Assembly (NCBI RefSeq): GCF_905171765.1
Contig: NC_053391.1
Span: forward strand, 193,016,559 to 193,080,558
DNA: 64,000 nucleotides
DNA from: Bufo bufo
Taxonomy: Eukaryota > Chordata > Amphibia > Anura > Bufonidae
Direction: 5' to 3'
A model generated the notes under the pieces. The model made no database searches and was not told the origin of the DNA. It saw nothing but the letters and a program-made list of their open reading frames with translations. A program made the position numbers and the translations under genes. How positions within the stretch are numbered: position 1 is the first letter of the stretch; each line of letters starts with the position of its first letter. Shown here one piece after another: positions 1 to 11,200 of this stretch.

Positions 1-929
1 TCTCATCTCACAGGTTTGCCATGTGCAGTCTGTCTTCTCAGTATTATAACAAGAAACAGATGAGCTTTGGGAGGAGGAGCTCAGCCCTGACAGCCTGGAG
101 CTGGGCTGAGACAGAAAGTGGAGATGGTGATATCTTCTCAATGGTAGCAGCTAGAAATATGCAACTGCTCTTGTTTGAAACCTGACAGTCCAGGCTTTCA
201 TACAAGACCAGAATGGCTCTAGTCCAAGCAACAGAGGAGAAATCACTGTTAGAAATAGAGTCGGGAATAATCGCGGGGAAAATCTGCTTTTACTTTCAGC
301 TTCATTCACAGCGTCCCGATTTCTATCATTGATATCTTCCTCTGCACTAAACAGATTTATGTCATTCTGGTATTGTATGAAAGCTTGCAATGTCAGCTTT
401 CAGTCAATATAAAGCTGGTACCAAACCAGAGATATAAGCAGCTAAAGTAGCTCCCCCAATCCCTGTCAGTCTGGAAGAGAATGAGGGACAGCTGGCTATT
501 AAGAGGTTAAAAGAAATGCTTACTGATTTAATGTAATTGCAGGGCTTGTCTCTGGTTAGCTGTATGTGAGGATACACACTGCTCTGGGTACTGTGGGAAG
601 TTATATGCGTTCTGATTGCTCCTGCTAGTTCATTTGAGTAGAGCAAGGGCTTATGGGAAGTGAGGGAAATACAGGATGGCCTCAAGGAAGGGCAAAGATC
701 ATCACAGGAAGAGCAGCAAAGGCCATCTTAGGAAGTTGCTGAAATAGAGGCAGAGAAATATGGTTGCTAAAGGCTAAATACAGACATCAGAAAGGTAAAA
801 TTAAGCTGAAAAATGAAGCTTCATGAATATCTTCCCTTCAGCATCACATAAATTAGGAATTTCATTTTTGGTAGTGAAATGGCAGTTACACTTTAACATT
901 TTGGGAGGGGACGGCGTCAAATCCACTTT
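1..929. other. Unassigned DNA, no gene recognised
   Basis: I see no protein motif, RNA gene, terminal repeat or tandem structure here. Short open frames exist on the minus strand, but they lack recognisable domains and are of a length expected by chance. The stretch ends where a Harbinger-like MITE begins. Confidence 0.5.
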
Positions 930-930
930 A

Positions 931-1201
931 GGGCTCATACACATGACTGTGCCGTGTTTTGCAATCCGCAAATTGCAGATCCGCAAAACACGTATGCCGG
1001 CCATTTGCGGAACGGAACTGGCGACCCTTGATAGAAATGCCTATTCTTGTCCGCAAAGCGGACAAGAATAGGACATGTACTATTTTTTTGCGGGGCCACA
1101 AAACGGAGCAACTCTGTGTGCTGTCTGTATCTTTTGCGGCCCCATTGAAGTGAATGGGTCCACAAGATGCGGACCCAAATAACAGTTGTGTGCATGAGCC
1201 C
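931..1201. mobile_element. Harbinger-like MITE, copy 1
   Basis: The ends are imperfect inverted repeats: GGGCTCATACACA at the left and TGTGCATGAGCCC at the right. They are flanked by TTA on both sides (928-930 and 1202-1204), the target preference of the PIF/Harbinger superfamily. The interior is rich in self-complementary TTTTGCGG/CCGCAAA blocks, so it folds on itself and shows spurious open frames on both strands. No transposase is encoded, so movement would need an enzyme from elsewhere. Related elements in this window are at 31382-31875, 47344-47619 and 54833-55308. Superfamily assignment rests on target site and end structure only. Confidence 0.7.
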
Positions 1202-1944
1202 TTAATGACATGTCTGTGGTATGCATAAAGTCCCATTCAGACAGCAGCACCTGTGTCACTAGATAACACAAAATGTAAGTAATATGAAATTCATATAAAT
1301 AGAGATGAGCAAATCAAAATTGACAAAGTGGAATTAGATCCGAATTTCAGGAAATATTTGATTCGCTCCGAATTTCCTCATGTTTCGTGGTAATGAATTG
1401 CATTTTTTCCATAAATGGCTGCTGCACATGTTAGGAAATGGAGCAAAGTACTCTGGGAACGAGGGATCACCCACAATGCTATGCATGCAGCCAATCAGCA
1501 GCCATCCAGCCCTGTGATGTCACAGCCCTATAAATAGTCTTAGCCATCTTGGAATCAGCCATTTGCCAGTGTACTTAGTGCAGGGAGAGACGTCAGCAGA
1601 CACTAGGGAAAGTGCTAGGAAAGACTTGAAAACTTTTAATTTTGCTCAATAGAAGTTCAGGGAAAGAGCATTAGAAGTCTAGGGAAAGGATAGGGAGGAA
1701 TTATTCCACAGTATTGAAGCAGAACAGGGTCCAATAGGGGAGTGTACAGCCTGGGTGATAGAAACAATCCTGTTACACCTTGGTGCACTGACTGAGGATC
1801 CAAATTGCAATTATACTGCAGGTTTGCAATAGATGATACCCTGTAATTCCAACAAACCGTTCTCTTTATTGGGGTGCAAGTGCTGTGTGGTACAACCATT
1901 ACTAGGAAATATTTATATGTCTTATTAGGCATGGTGCGGTGCAG

Positions 1945-2241
1945 TTATATGTTCTAAAGCATTTTTCGTGGTGTATTAATGGCAAAAAAAAAGTATAGTT
2001 TTCCGTTCAGCAGTGCAGTTATATGTTCTAAAGCCTTTTTTGGCATGTATTAGTGGAAAAAAAAGGGCTTATTAGCTGTTGTGTGGTGAATTGAGAAAAT
2101 TACAGCCCTTTTTGGCGTGTATTAGTGGCAAAAAAAAAGTATTATTTGCCGTTGTGTGGTGAACGGAGAAAAGTACAGCCCTTTTTGGCATGTATTAGTG
2201 GCAAGAAAAAAAGGATTATTTGCCGTTCAGAGGTGCAGTTA
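1945..2241. repeat. 5' tandem array of hAT element 1, left part
   Basis: Alternating units of about 65-70 bp contain the landmarks GTTCTAAAGCCTTTTTTGG, TGTATTAGTGGCAAAAAA, and either GCCGTTCAGCGGTGCAG or GCCGTTGTGTGGTGAA. The array is interrupted at 2242 by a Tc1 element and resumes at 4049 in phase with the unit. Confidence 0.85.
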
Positions 2242-2599
2242 CAGTCAGGTCCATAAATATTGGGACATCGACACAATTGTAAGATTTTTGGCTCTATACA
2301 CCACCACAATGGATTTGAAATGAAACAAACAAGATGTGCTTTAACTGCACACCGTCGGCTTTAATTTAAGGGTATTTACATCCAAATCAGGTGAACGGTG
2401 TAGGAATTACAATAGTTTGCATATGTGCCTCCCACTTGTTAAGGAACCAAAAGTAAGGGGACAATTGGCTTCTCAGCTGTTCCATGGCCCGGTGTGTGTT
2501 ATTCCCTCATTATCCCAATTACAATGAGCAGATAAAAGCTCCAGAGTTTATTTCAAGTGTGCTATTTGCATTTGGAATCTGTTGCTGTCAACTCTCAAG

Positions 2600-3795
2600 A
2601 TGAGATCCAAAGAACTGTCACTATCAGTGAAGCAAGCCATCATTAGGCTGAAAAAAACTAAACAAACTTATCAGAGAGATAGCAAAAACATTAGGCGTGG
2701 CCAAAACAACAGTTTGGAGCATTCTTAAAAAGAAGGAATGCACCGGTGAGCTCAGCAACACCAAAAGACCCGGAAGACCACGGAAAACAACTGTGGTGGA
2801 TGACGAAAGAATTCTTTCCCTGATGAAGAAAACACCCTTTACAACAGTTGGCCAGATACAAAAACACTCTCCAGGTGGTACGTGTATGTGTGTCAAAGTC
2901 AACAATCAAGAGAAGTCTTCACCAGAGTGAATACAGAGGGTTCACCACAAGATGTAAACCATTGGTGAGCCTCAAAAACAGGAAGGCCAATACTTTGCTT
3001 TACTATCTGAAACTTATGAATATGCCAATGGTGTTTTTTTTTCTTTTATTGATATGGATATCCCTGCGGCTGCGTCCGCTACTTTTGCTTTATATTTGTC
3101 TTAAAAAATAATAAAAAACTATTGGATTTAAAAACAGGAAGGCCAGATTAGAGTTTGCTAAATGACATCTAAAATAGCCTTCACAGTTCTGGAACAACAT
3201 CCTATGGACAGATGAGACCAAGATCAACTTGTACCAGAGTGATGGGAAGAGAAGAGTATGGAAAAGGAAAGGAACTGCTCATGATCCTAAGCATACCACC
3301 TCATCAGTGAAACATGGTGGTGGTAGGGTCATGGCATGGGCATGTATGGCTGCCAATGGAACTGGTTTTCTTGTATTTTTTGATGATGTGACTGCTGAAA
3401 AAAGCAGCAGGATGAATTCTGAAGTGTTTCGGGCAATATTATCTGCTCATATTCAGCCAAATGCTTCAGAACTCATTGGACGGCGCTTCACAGTGCAGAT
3501 GGACAATGACCCAAAGCATACTGCAAAAGCAACCAAAGAGTTTTTTAAGGGAAAGAAGTGGAATGTTATGCAATGGCCAAGTCAATCACCTAACCTAAAT
3601 CCGATTGAGCATGCATTTCACTTGCTGAAGACAAAACTATAGGAAAAATGCCCCAAGAACAAGCAGGAACTGAAGACAGTTGCAGTAGAGCCCTGGCAGA
3701 GCATCACCATGGATGAAACCCAGCGTCTGGTGATGTCTATGCGTTCCAGACTTCAGGCTGTAATTGACTGCAAAGGATTTGCAACCAAGTATTAA
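2600..3795 (+). pseudogene. Tc1-like transposase, inactivated
   Basis: The reading starts at ATG 2600 (residues MRSKELSLSVKQAIIRL) and ends with the GFATKY terminus, matching the intact protein at 13432-14469. DDE parts remain: WTDETK, the GGGRVMAW box, the MDNDPKHT motif and PIEHAF. Disabling changes seen by comparison are an extra base in the A-run near 2655, an extra base near 2860, the insertion at 2990-3129, and a nonsense TAG at about 3640 replacing a lysine codon in the KTKLKG region. It keeps MDNDPKH, where the intact copy reads MDNNPKH. Confidence 0.92.
2990..3129. other. 140-bp insertion with 16-bp target duplication
   Basis: This segment is absent from the sister Tc1 copy. It is flanked by identical 16-bp direct repeats AAAAACAGGAAGGCCA (2974-2989 and 3130-3145), of which the sister has one. 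A long duplication of this kind fits target-primed retrotransposition better than any DNA transposon in the window. I do not recognise the 140 bp; it contains T-runs and AATAATAAAAAA near its right side. Confidence 0.75.
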
Positions 3796-4048
3796 AAAGT
3801 GAAAGTTTTATTTATGATTATTTTTCTGTCTTATTACTTTTGGTTCCTTAACAAGTGGGAGGCACATATGCAAACTGTTGTAATTCCTACACCGTTCACC
3901 TGATTTGGATGTAAATACCCTCAAATTAAAGCTGACAGTCTGCAGTTAAAGCACATCTTGTTCGTTTCATTTCAAATCCATTGTGGTGGTGTATAGAGCC
4001 AAAAATGTTAGAATTGTGTCGATGTCCCAATATTTATGGACCTGACTG

Positions 4049-5035
4049 TATATGTTCTAAAGCCTTTTTTGGTGTGTATTAGTGGGAAAAAAAGGGCTTA
4101 TTAGCCATTGTGTGGTGAAGTGAAAAAATGACAGCCCTTTTTGGTGTGTATTAGTGGCAAAAAAAAAATGTATTTGCCGTTTAGCGGTGCAGTTATATGT
4201 TCTAAAGCTTTTTTGGCGTGCATTTGTGGCAGAAAATATATATTATTTACCATTGTGTGGTGAAGTGAGAAAATTACAGCCCTTTTTGGAGTGTTTTAGT
4301 GGCAAAAAAAAAAGTATTTTTTGCCGTTCAGCGGTGCAGTTAGATGTTCTAAAGCCTTTTTTGGCGTGAATTTGTGGCAAAAAAGGGCTTATTAGCCGTT
4401 GTGTGGTGAAGTGAAAAAATGACAGCCCTTTTTGGCGTGTATTAGTGGCAAAAAAAAAATGTATTTGCCGTTTAGCGGTGCAGTTATATGTTCTAAAGCT
4501 TTTTTGGCGTGCATTTGTGGCAGAAAATATATATTATTTACCATTGTGTGGTGAAGTGAGAAAATTACAGCCCTTTTTGGAGGGTTTTAGTGGCAAAAAA
4601 AAAGTATTTTTTGCCGTTCAGCGGTGCAGTTAGATGTTCTAAAGCCTTTTTTGGCATGAATTTGTGGCAAAAAAGGGCTTATTAGCCGTTGTGTGGTGAA
4701 GTGACAAAATTACAGCCCTATTTGCCGTTCAGTGGTGCAGTCATATGTTCTAATCTAAAGCCTTTTTTAGCGTGTATTAGTGGCAAAAAAAGGGCTTATT
4801 AGCCGCTCAGCGGTCCAGTCATATGCTCTATAGCCTTTTTTGGCATGTATTAGTGGCAAAAGAAAAGTATTTGCCGTTCAGCGGTGCAGTTATATGCTGT
4901 TATTAGCCTTTGTGTGGTGAAGTGAGAAAATTATAGCCCTTTTTGGCGTGCATTACTGGCAAAAAAAATGTATTTGTCGTTGGGTGGTGCAGTGACAAAA
5001 TTACAGCCTTTTTTGGGGTGTATTCATTTACTTTT
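4049..5035. repeat. 5' tandem array of hAT element 1, right part, higher-order
   Basis: This continues the array begun at 1945. The stretches starting 4154 and 4445 are nearly identical over about 190 bp, a higher-order period of 291 bp made of four or so 65-75-bp units. Later units (4700-5035) are more diverged. The array ends shortly before the first ATG of the hAT reading frame at 5061. Confidence 0.8.
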
Positions 5036-5060
5036 TAATTTACTTATTTGATCTAACAGT

Positions 5061-7667
5061 ATGTCAGACAGAGAAATGACAGGCCCTGCACAGGGGAGGG
5101 GCAGAGGCCTAAATGTTTCTAGCGCAGGCACAGGTCGCAGAAGAGTAAGGGGGCGTAGCAGCAGGGGTCACTTTCAGAGGCCTGAGCTCCCGGTGTCATG
5201 TAACAGTCGTGTTTTGACTGGCAACAAAGCGGTTCTTGAATGGTTGACTCGGTCATCCACTTTATCCCAAGTGACATCAGACATCCCCAGTCAAGAGTCG
5301 GTGGGTTCGTCAGACACAACCCTTAGTTGTCATGGCCCGGGAGCAGGGCCTGTGCCCTCACCTGTCCTCAACCTGCCTCTGTCCTTTTCTGTTCCCTCAG
5401 CCAGACAAGTATTATATGCTGTGGGCTCAGCTCCACTATACAGCGAGGACAAGCTACTAGAGGACAGTCAGCAGCTACTGCCCAGCCAAGATCTGGAGGA
5501 GACATCCGCCGCTTCCTCCGGTAGGCTGGCAAGTAGTGATAAGGAGAGTGGCATAGGAGCTGGTGTTGCGAGCGGTCAGGCTCCTGGCTCAGAGACCGTT
5601 GAGGAGAACATCAGTGACGTGCAGATAGTATTCAATGATGATGTAGCCGGGAGTCAGCAGTGTGGCAGCAGTGGGAGGTCGGGAGCCAAACATTCCCAGG
5701 GTGGACCTCCCACTTCGTAGGAGCCTACCTGCCCGGAAAGTAGCGGTGCAGGTGTTCACGGAGGCAGCGGCAGTAGCAGTCATTTATTGTGGAGTGTTGG
5801 GGGTAAAATCACCTACTCAGTGGTGTTGCAGTTTTTTGTTCAGCCACCGGAGAAGGCGAACATGGCCATTTGCCGAAGGGATATGTCTGACCTTCCCATC
5901 ATCTACTGGTCCTGATACTCCTGCTCCTCACCCTCCTACTCCTCGTCAATCATTCCGTCAGCAATCGATCACCGAAGCAATTGCTAAGAGACAACAGTAT
6001 GCGTGCACTCATCCAATGGAGCAGAAGCTGAACGTGCTCCTGGCCAAGTTGCTGGTGCTGCAGTCCCTCCCTTTCAAAGTAGTGGACTCAGCACCTATCA
6101 GAGAACTAATGGCTTTTGCCGAGCTGAGGCTGAGAGTTTAAAGCCGTAATTTCTTTGCCACATATGTAGAACAAAAGGTGGGCTAGTTCTTGAGCCTGTC
6201 GGTGTTTGACAAAGTGCACGGCAGCACCGAGGTATGGAGCTGTAACTACGGTCAAGGACAATACATGTCCTTTATGGCCCACTGGGTAAATATGGTTCCT
6301 GCCCAGCCAAACAAGCAACTTGGCCAGGTGACGTCGCTTCTGCCTCCACATTCTCACACCGCTGGTCCTGCGACAATGTCCGCCTCTGCCTCCTCATCCT
6401 CCACCTTGTCCTCAGCCTTCACTGCAGGTCACGCTGTTCTACACCTCGTTTGCCTGGGCAAACGGAGTCACACAGGGGAGGAACGTGTCCATCAAGAAAT
6501 CAAATCCTGGCTTTCTCCGCGACAACTTAAAATCAGAACCATGGGTACCGACAATGGAAAGAACATGGTGTCGGCGCTGCGTTAAGGAGGTCTGAGCCAT
6601 GCGCCCTGGATGGCGCACGTGTTCAATATGGTTGTCAAGCAGATCCTAAAAATGGTCAGGAAACTTTGCATGCACTTCAGCCACTCGTACACCGCCAAGC
6701 ACACCCTCCTTGAGCTGCAGCGGCAGAACGGTGTCCCCCAACATAGGCTGATATGCGACAAGTGATTCAAGTGGACCGGAGTACTCTCTTGTGTAACTTC
6801 GATGTCAGCCAGTGGCAGCTCATGTGTGACAACTGGCGTTTGCTCAGGCCCTTTGAGGATGCCACATTATTTGTCAGTCACCAGGACTATGGGATGAACA
6901 ACGTAATTCCACTACTTCATATCCTGGAACAGATGCTGGTAAATCTGGCTGGTCAGGGGACTGGAGACGTGGCGCCTACATCTCAGGGCCACATGAGCTC
7001 TGTGGGGGCTGAACTGGAGGAGGAGGAGGATATTGGAGCACAAGCAATGTGTAGCATAATCTGTGTTTTTTTCTACACAGGTGACAAGAGAGGAGGAGCA
7101 GGAGCAGCCGGAGGAGCAAGAGGGAGATGAGGAAGATGAGGCAGATGACCCAGTCACACCATGCAGTTGAGATGGAGGCAGGGAGTGCCTCTAAGTCACT
7201 TGCGCAAATGGCCCGCTGCATGCACACTTGCTTGGGTACTGTTTGACAAAGGCACTGGAAGTGACAAAACGCGTCACAGATAAAGTGACAATAAAGGAAT
7301 AATCCACAAAAAGCAACTTGGGAGTGCCGGTCCTTTATTATTACTATTCCCTGGGATACCAACCCTAGGACCGTGCACCCACACGCTACCACACAGTGCC
7401 GATTGATCTGCATGATATACTTGCTTGGGTAGTGACAGTTGAATTGTCACCATTCGGCAGAGGGATGACTTCTGGCTCTCCACCTTGTTGGACCCTCGCT
7501 ACCAGTCCAAAATGCGGGCCTTTTTTACACCCACTGAGAGGGAAGAACTGAACTACTATGGAGACATCCTATGTAGTCGGTGTAAAGGGAGTGCACTCTT
7601 TCACGCTACAGTAGGATCTTTGGCCTCTGCACGGTTCTTTATACCTGGCGCTAACATCAACCTGTAA
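5061..7667 (+). pseudogene. hAT transposase relic (element 1)
   Basis: The first frame (5061-5720, ATG start) encodes an Arg/Gly-rich opening (GRGRGLNVSS, GRRRVRGRSSRG) followed by an acidic/serine-rich stretch. The same layout opens the gene of the second hAT element. Later fragments in shifted frames hold hAT landmarks: VDSAPIRELMAFAE (about 6090), KVHGSTEVWSCNYGQGQYMSFMAHWVN (6215-6300), GTDNGKNMVSALR (6545-6585), and LLDPRYQSKMRAFFTPTERE (7480-7545). The zinc-finger BED region is not clearly readable and the C-terminal dimerisation block is missing or decayed. There are several stops and frameshifts and one insertion at 7242. Confidence 0.8.
7242..7408 (+). mobile_element. Retro-inserted fragment with AAACGCGT signature
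   Basis: A 167-bp segment interrupts the hAT relic. It is flanked by near-identical direct repeats of about 25 bp that share ACTTGCTTGGGTA (7217-7241 and 7409-7434). Deleting it and one repeat rejoins the hAT frame as CMHTCLGSDS upstream of the LDPRYQ block. The insert opens with TTGACAA, a short helix (CACT/AGTG) and AAAACGCG, a decayed version of the core seen at 48980-49011. I infer a truncated Penelope-like or similar retroelement tail. Confidence 0.55.
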
Positions 7668-7918
7668 GGCTGAGTTCACGCTTGAGTTATTTGGTCAGTT
7701 TGGGCCTGTAACTGCCCAAATAAGTGAAGTGTGCAGTGATTCTAAGAGTGACGCCTGTCATGTGCGTGTCATACTGACTCACAGTATTGTTTCACTACCA
7801 CAGAAGACTCCCTATGCGTGTTACTGCAAGGCGCAAATAAATTCGGATTGAATCAAATGTTTTCTGAAAATTCGGCAAACCGGCCGAATCCAATTTTGGA
7901 GAAATTAGCTCATCTCTA

Positions 7919-10285
7919 GCTATAAACACGAGACAGAAATGTCCTGTAACATTCTACACATTTTGAAAGCTGTTCACAGTTTGGAAATGGGGAAACAGCC
8001 CTGCCTTATCAACTTCAAATAATTTCAATTTGTTAATATCACGCATTTCAAAACTGTAAGGCGACCTCTGCTGTAGTTTTCAAAATCCTTATCACAGCCG
8101 TCAGACAGCCTTGCATAGATCCTCAGTATCTTTATATTAATTGGTGGCTCATAATTAATAAAGACAAACTCTGTATCCACTGTAACAATTGTACATTCAA
8201 ATAAACTATTTTTAGGCTGAAACCAGGACTGGATCCAAAATGTGAAAGTGGAGATACATCTTTTTACTATACTTTTTCTCTGTGTAGGTGGCACTTCAGG
8301 TTTTGGCTTACAAATATCAATGCAAACTACTGACCAAAATACTGACTTATGAAAATGGACTAACAGAACTTCTCATCTGAGGATAGCAATGTGGAATCTC
8401 AACAAGATTATAAAAATCTGCCCTCATCCCCCATGGGTGGCATCATCCACAAAACTGTAAAGAAACTAATAAACTTCCGAATGAAAAAATTACAGTGGCA
8501 AATTTTTATTACTATACTTTGCTGTAGCATTATATGGCCTTTCATTGTGAGTGCTTCAGTATAATAACAGAGGGAAAAGGTATCATATATTGGATTGGAA
8601 ACTATATTTTCCATGCTATATTGTGAATGGAATACGTGTAGTCAATTCTATTGTTATACTATTGTTTGAGGCCGACAAAGTGAGCATAACACACTTCTGT
8701 TGCTATGTGAACTGACCCTGCTTCTATACAAAGGATTGGCTTCATTGAAGAGGTCATTCGAGGAATTAGACCATCTTTGTGTGGTCTTCAACGTTTAATG
8801 AGATCCAGATGTGCCTAATATTAGGAGTGGAGTTCCTTCACACCCCAGGAGAAGGCAAGAATGTGAAACAAAGCAAATATAATCTCTGATGCTTCTATTA
8901 CTGTCTCCAGCGTTACACTGAGCCTTTTCTTGTATTAGCAAATATATGTTCGGTGTAAAATGTAATTTTGATGTCATACACCCATTGTCACAGTAGGGAT
9001 CAGTGAGGCCCTGAACTTCACCCACACCACTGTTCATACCAGATTGCCCTAATTGACGGCCCTCAACTGGACTGTGGTCCCTTTCTAACTAGGTGCAGGG
9101 GCCTACAGGGAGAAATACGAGGAGAAAATAATAAATGTTGCGACAGATAAACTGAACTCAAACTGACTATGTGGGTCGGACAAACATAACCAGAACTGAA
9201 CCACAATAATGATTACATAGTCTTACAAGCCAAGGTCGATACCAGGAGATTTAAAATCTAAAGCCAAATCAGAAATCGTAAATCAGAAATGTACGAAGTC
9301 AGAAGGTCAAACCAGGAAATCTCGTCAGATGCAAATCACCAGGTAAATGAGTAAACATCCAAAACATGCCGAAGCCCAAATTCCAGAGGTCAAAATGTAA
9401 AAAAGCAAAAGACACCTTAATCACAGGCAACTGTGGCCAGCAGTTGTCTGTTTAAATAGGGCACCCCATAGATCATGTGGGACGTCTGCACATGTGTCGT
9501 CATGATACCCGATCCCAACGTCCCACCTGATTGGCCAATGTTTCAGCACGTGGAGCCCCGCCAGTAACTGAGCAACCAGACGCCGGCAGCACCACCCGCA
9601 ATGGAGCGAGCCTGCCAGCTACAAAACAGTAGGACACAGATAAAGGCAGCGATCCATCATGCGGAGCATACACGCTGGCTAGGCAACAGGATGCTGGCAG
9701 AGCAGCCCCATGGGGGCGCGCCTGCTGGCTACATTAAAGATAGAGCAGAAATGCCAGCTGCGCTGACTGTTCGCAGTGGTGACAAATGTCACACCTATTA
9801 CTTATAGAACATTACCTTTACAACCTCAGTAGAAATCAGAGATTTTAGCTTCTATCCATAATATTTGGCAGTTCTAGTTGAAAGAATATCTAATCACCTT
9901 TCTTTCTTCTTATACACAATTAGAACTAGAAACCATTTAATGGTTTTGTTTTTAGTTATTTTCTAGCTGTACTACGTATACATAATAACAATAGTCATAA
10001 AAAAGTTTTGAAATTCATTATGTCATTTGTTCTCTTCACATTTTCTCCTTTTGATTAGGTTAAAGCATAAAATATTCAAAGTAAACCTAAGACAAAATTT
10101 TTTTGAGGCATAACTAAAACTGCCACAGGATGGTGTGGTACCAAGAATAGTCCTATGACTATACAGTAAAAGTCAAGTTATTATGTTGTGTCCGTGAGTG
10201 TTGTCAAATGATGATCATTTTCCCTCCAGCATCCATAATGATGGAGGAGACTTGAACACAAGATTGCTGCTTCTCATTTGATTTA
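7919..10285. other. Unassigned DNA between hAT element 1 and the mariner foldback
   Basis: I find no transposon ends or RNA genes. The part at about 9050-9810 is GC-richer, with repeated CAGAAATC/AAATCAGAAA-like motifs, and could be a decayed LTR-type repeat; nothing decisive supports this. An exon-like minus-strand frame lies at 8025-8330. Confidence 0.35.
8025..8330 (-). other. Exon-like open frame, unidentified
   Basis: On the minus strand a frame without stops runs from upstream of 8330 to 8025 with balanced amino-acid use. It includes CKPKPEVPPTQRKS and later VDTEFVFINYEPPINIKI and YARLSDGCDKDFENYS. It is not part of any repeat I recognise and has no tandem structure. No ATG opens it, so it would have to be an internal exon or a relic. 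I cannot name a family, and chance remains the simplest explanation. Confidence 0.15.
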
Positions 10286-10287
10286 TA

Positions 10288-11200
10288 CAGGGTGGGCCAT
10301 TTATATGGATACACCTTAATAAAATGGGAATGGTTGGTGATATTAACTTCCTGTTTGTGGCACATTAGTATATGTGAGGGGGGAAACTTTTCAAGATGGG
10401 TGGTGACCATGGCGGCCATTTTGAAGTCGGCCATTTTGAATCTAACTTTTGTTTTTTCAATAGGAAGAGGGTCATGTGACACATCAAACTTATTGGGAAT
10501 TTCACAAGAAAAACAATGGTGTGCTTGGTTTTAACGTAACTTTATTATTTCATGAGTTATTTACAAGTTTCTTACCACTTATAAAATGTGTTCAATGTGC
10601 TGCCCATTGTGTTGGATTGTCAATGCAACCCTCTTCTCCCACTCTTCACACACTGCTAGCAACACCGCAGGAGAAATGCTAGCACAGGCTTCCAGTATCC
10701 GTAGTTTCAGGTGCTGCACATCTCATATCTTCACAGCATAGACGATTGCCTTCAGATCATACGAGATGTGCAGCACCTGAAACTACGGATACTGGAAGCC
10801 TGTGCTAGCATTTCTCCTGTGGTGTTGCTATCAGTGTGTGAAGAGTGGGAGAAGAGGGTTGCATTGACAATCCAACACAATGGGCAGCACATTGAACACA
10901 TTTTATAAGTGGTCAGAAACTTGTAAATAACTCATGAAAGAATAAAGTTACGTTAAAACCAAGAACACCACAGTTTTTCTTGTGAAATTCACAATAAGTT
11001 TGATGTGTCACATGACCCTCTTCCTATTGAAAAAAACAAAAGTTGGATTCAAAATGGCCAACTTCAAAATGGCCGCCATGGTCACCACCCATCTTGAAAA
11101 GTTTCCCCCCTCACATATACTAATGTGCCACAAACAGGAAGTTAATATCACCAACCAATCCCATTTTATTAAGGTGTATCCATATAAATGGCCCACCCTG
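10288..11200. mobile_element. Mariner-type foldback element with about 450-bp arms
   Basis: The two halves are near-perfect inverted copies, starting CAGGGTGGGCCATTTATATG and ending with its inverse. They are flanked by TA (10286-10287 and 11201-11202) and meet near 10744 with a very short unpaired centre. Each arm carries the same transposase C-terminal tail, so the element looks like two copies of one mariner 3' end joined head to head. No N-terminal or catalytic region is present. The transcript would form a long hairpin. Confidence 0.9.
10750..10908 (+). pseudogene. Mariner transposase C-terminal fragment
   Basis: The right arm encodes a tail ending EEWEKRVALTIQHNGQHIEHIL followed by a stop, typical of the end of mariner-type DDE transposases. 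A mirror copy lies on the minus strand of the left arm at about 10580-10740. The catalytic triad is absent, so neither copy can be functional. Confidence 0.75.

Larger units (their letters stand above)
2242..4048 (+). mobile_element. Tc1-like element A, inserted in the hAT array
   Basis: The element starts CAGTCAGGTCCATAAATATT and ends with its inverse, flanked by TA (2240-2241 and 4049-4050). Removing it and one TA rebuilds the array unit GCAGTTATATGTTCTAAAG exactly, so both boundaries are certain. It is closely similar to the element at 13075-14722 but 159 bp longer, mainly because of a 156-bp insertion plus duplication within the transposase. It is younger than the hAT element it sits in. 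Confidence 0.95.
1300..7918 (+). mobile_element. hAT element 1, full length, decayed, with nested insertions
   Basis: The left end TAGAGATGAGC (1300-1310) is the exact reverse complement of the right end GCTCATCTCTA (7908-7918). The flanks CATATAAA (1292-1299) and GCTATAAA (7919-7926) match at 6 of 8 bases, as expected for an old 8-bp hAT duplication. Contents in order: a subterminal AATTTC-rich region, a tandem array (1945-5035) split by a Tc1 element, then a broken transposase (5061-7667) with a small retro-inserted fragment. It belongs to the same broad group as the element at 17740-22874, with similar ends, an array before the gene and a related protein. Confidence 0.85.

Noticed and set aside
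928..1271. Overlapping open frames on both strands near 1 kb
   Set aside because: They fall within a self-complementary Harbinger-like MITE, which gives mirrored frames without coding meaning.
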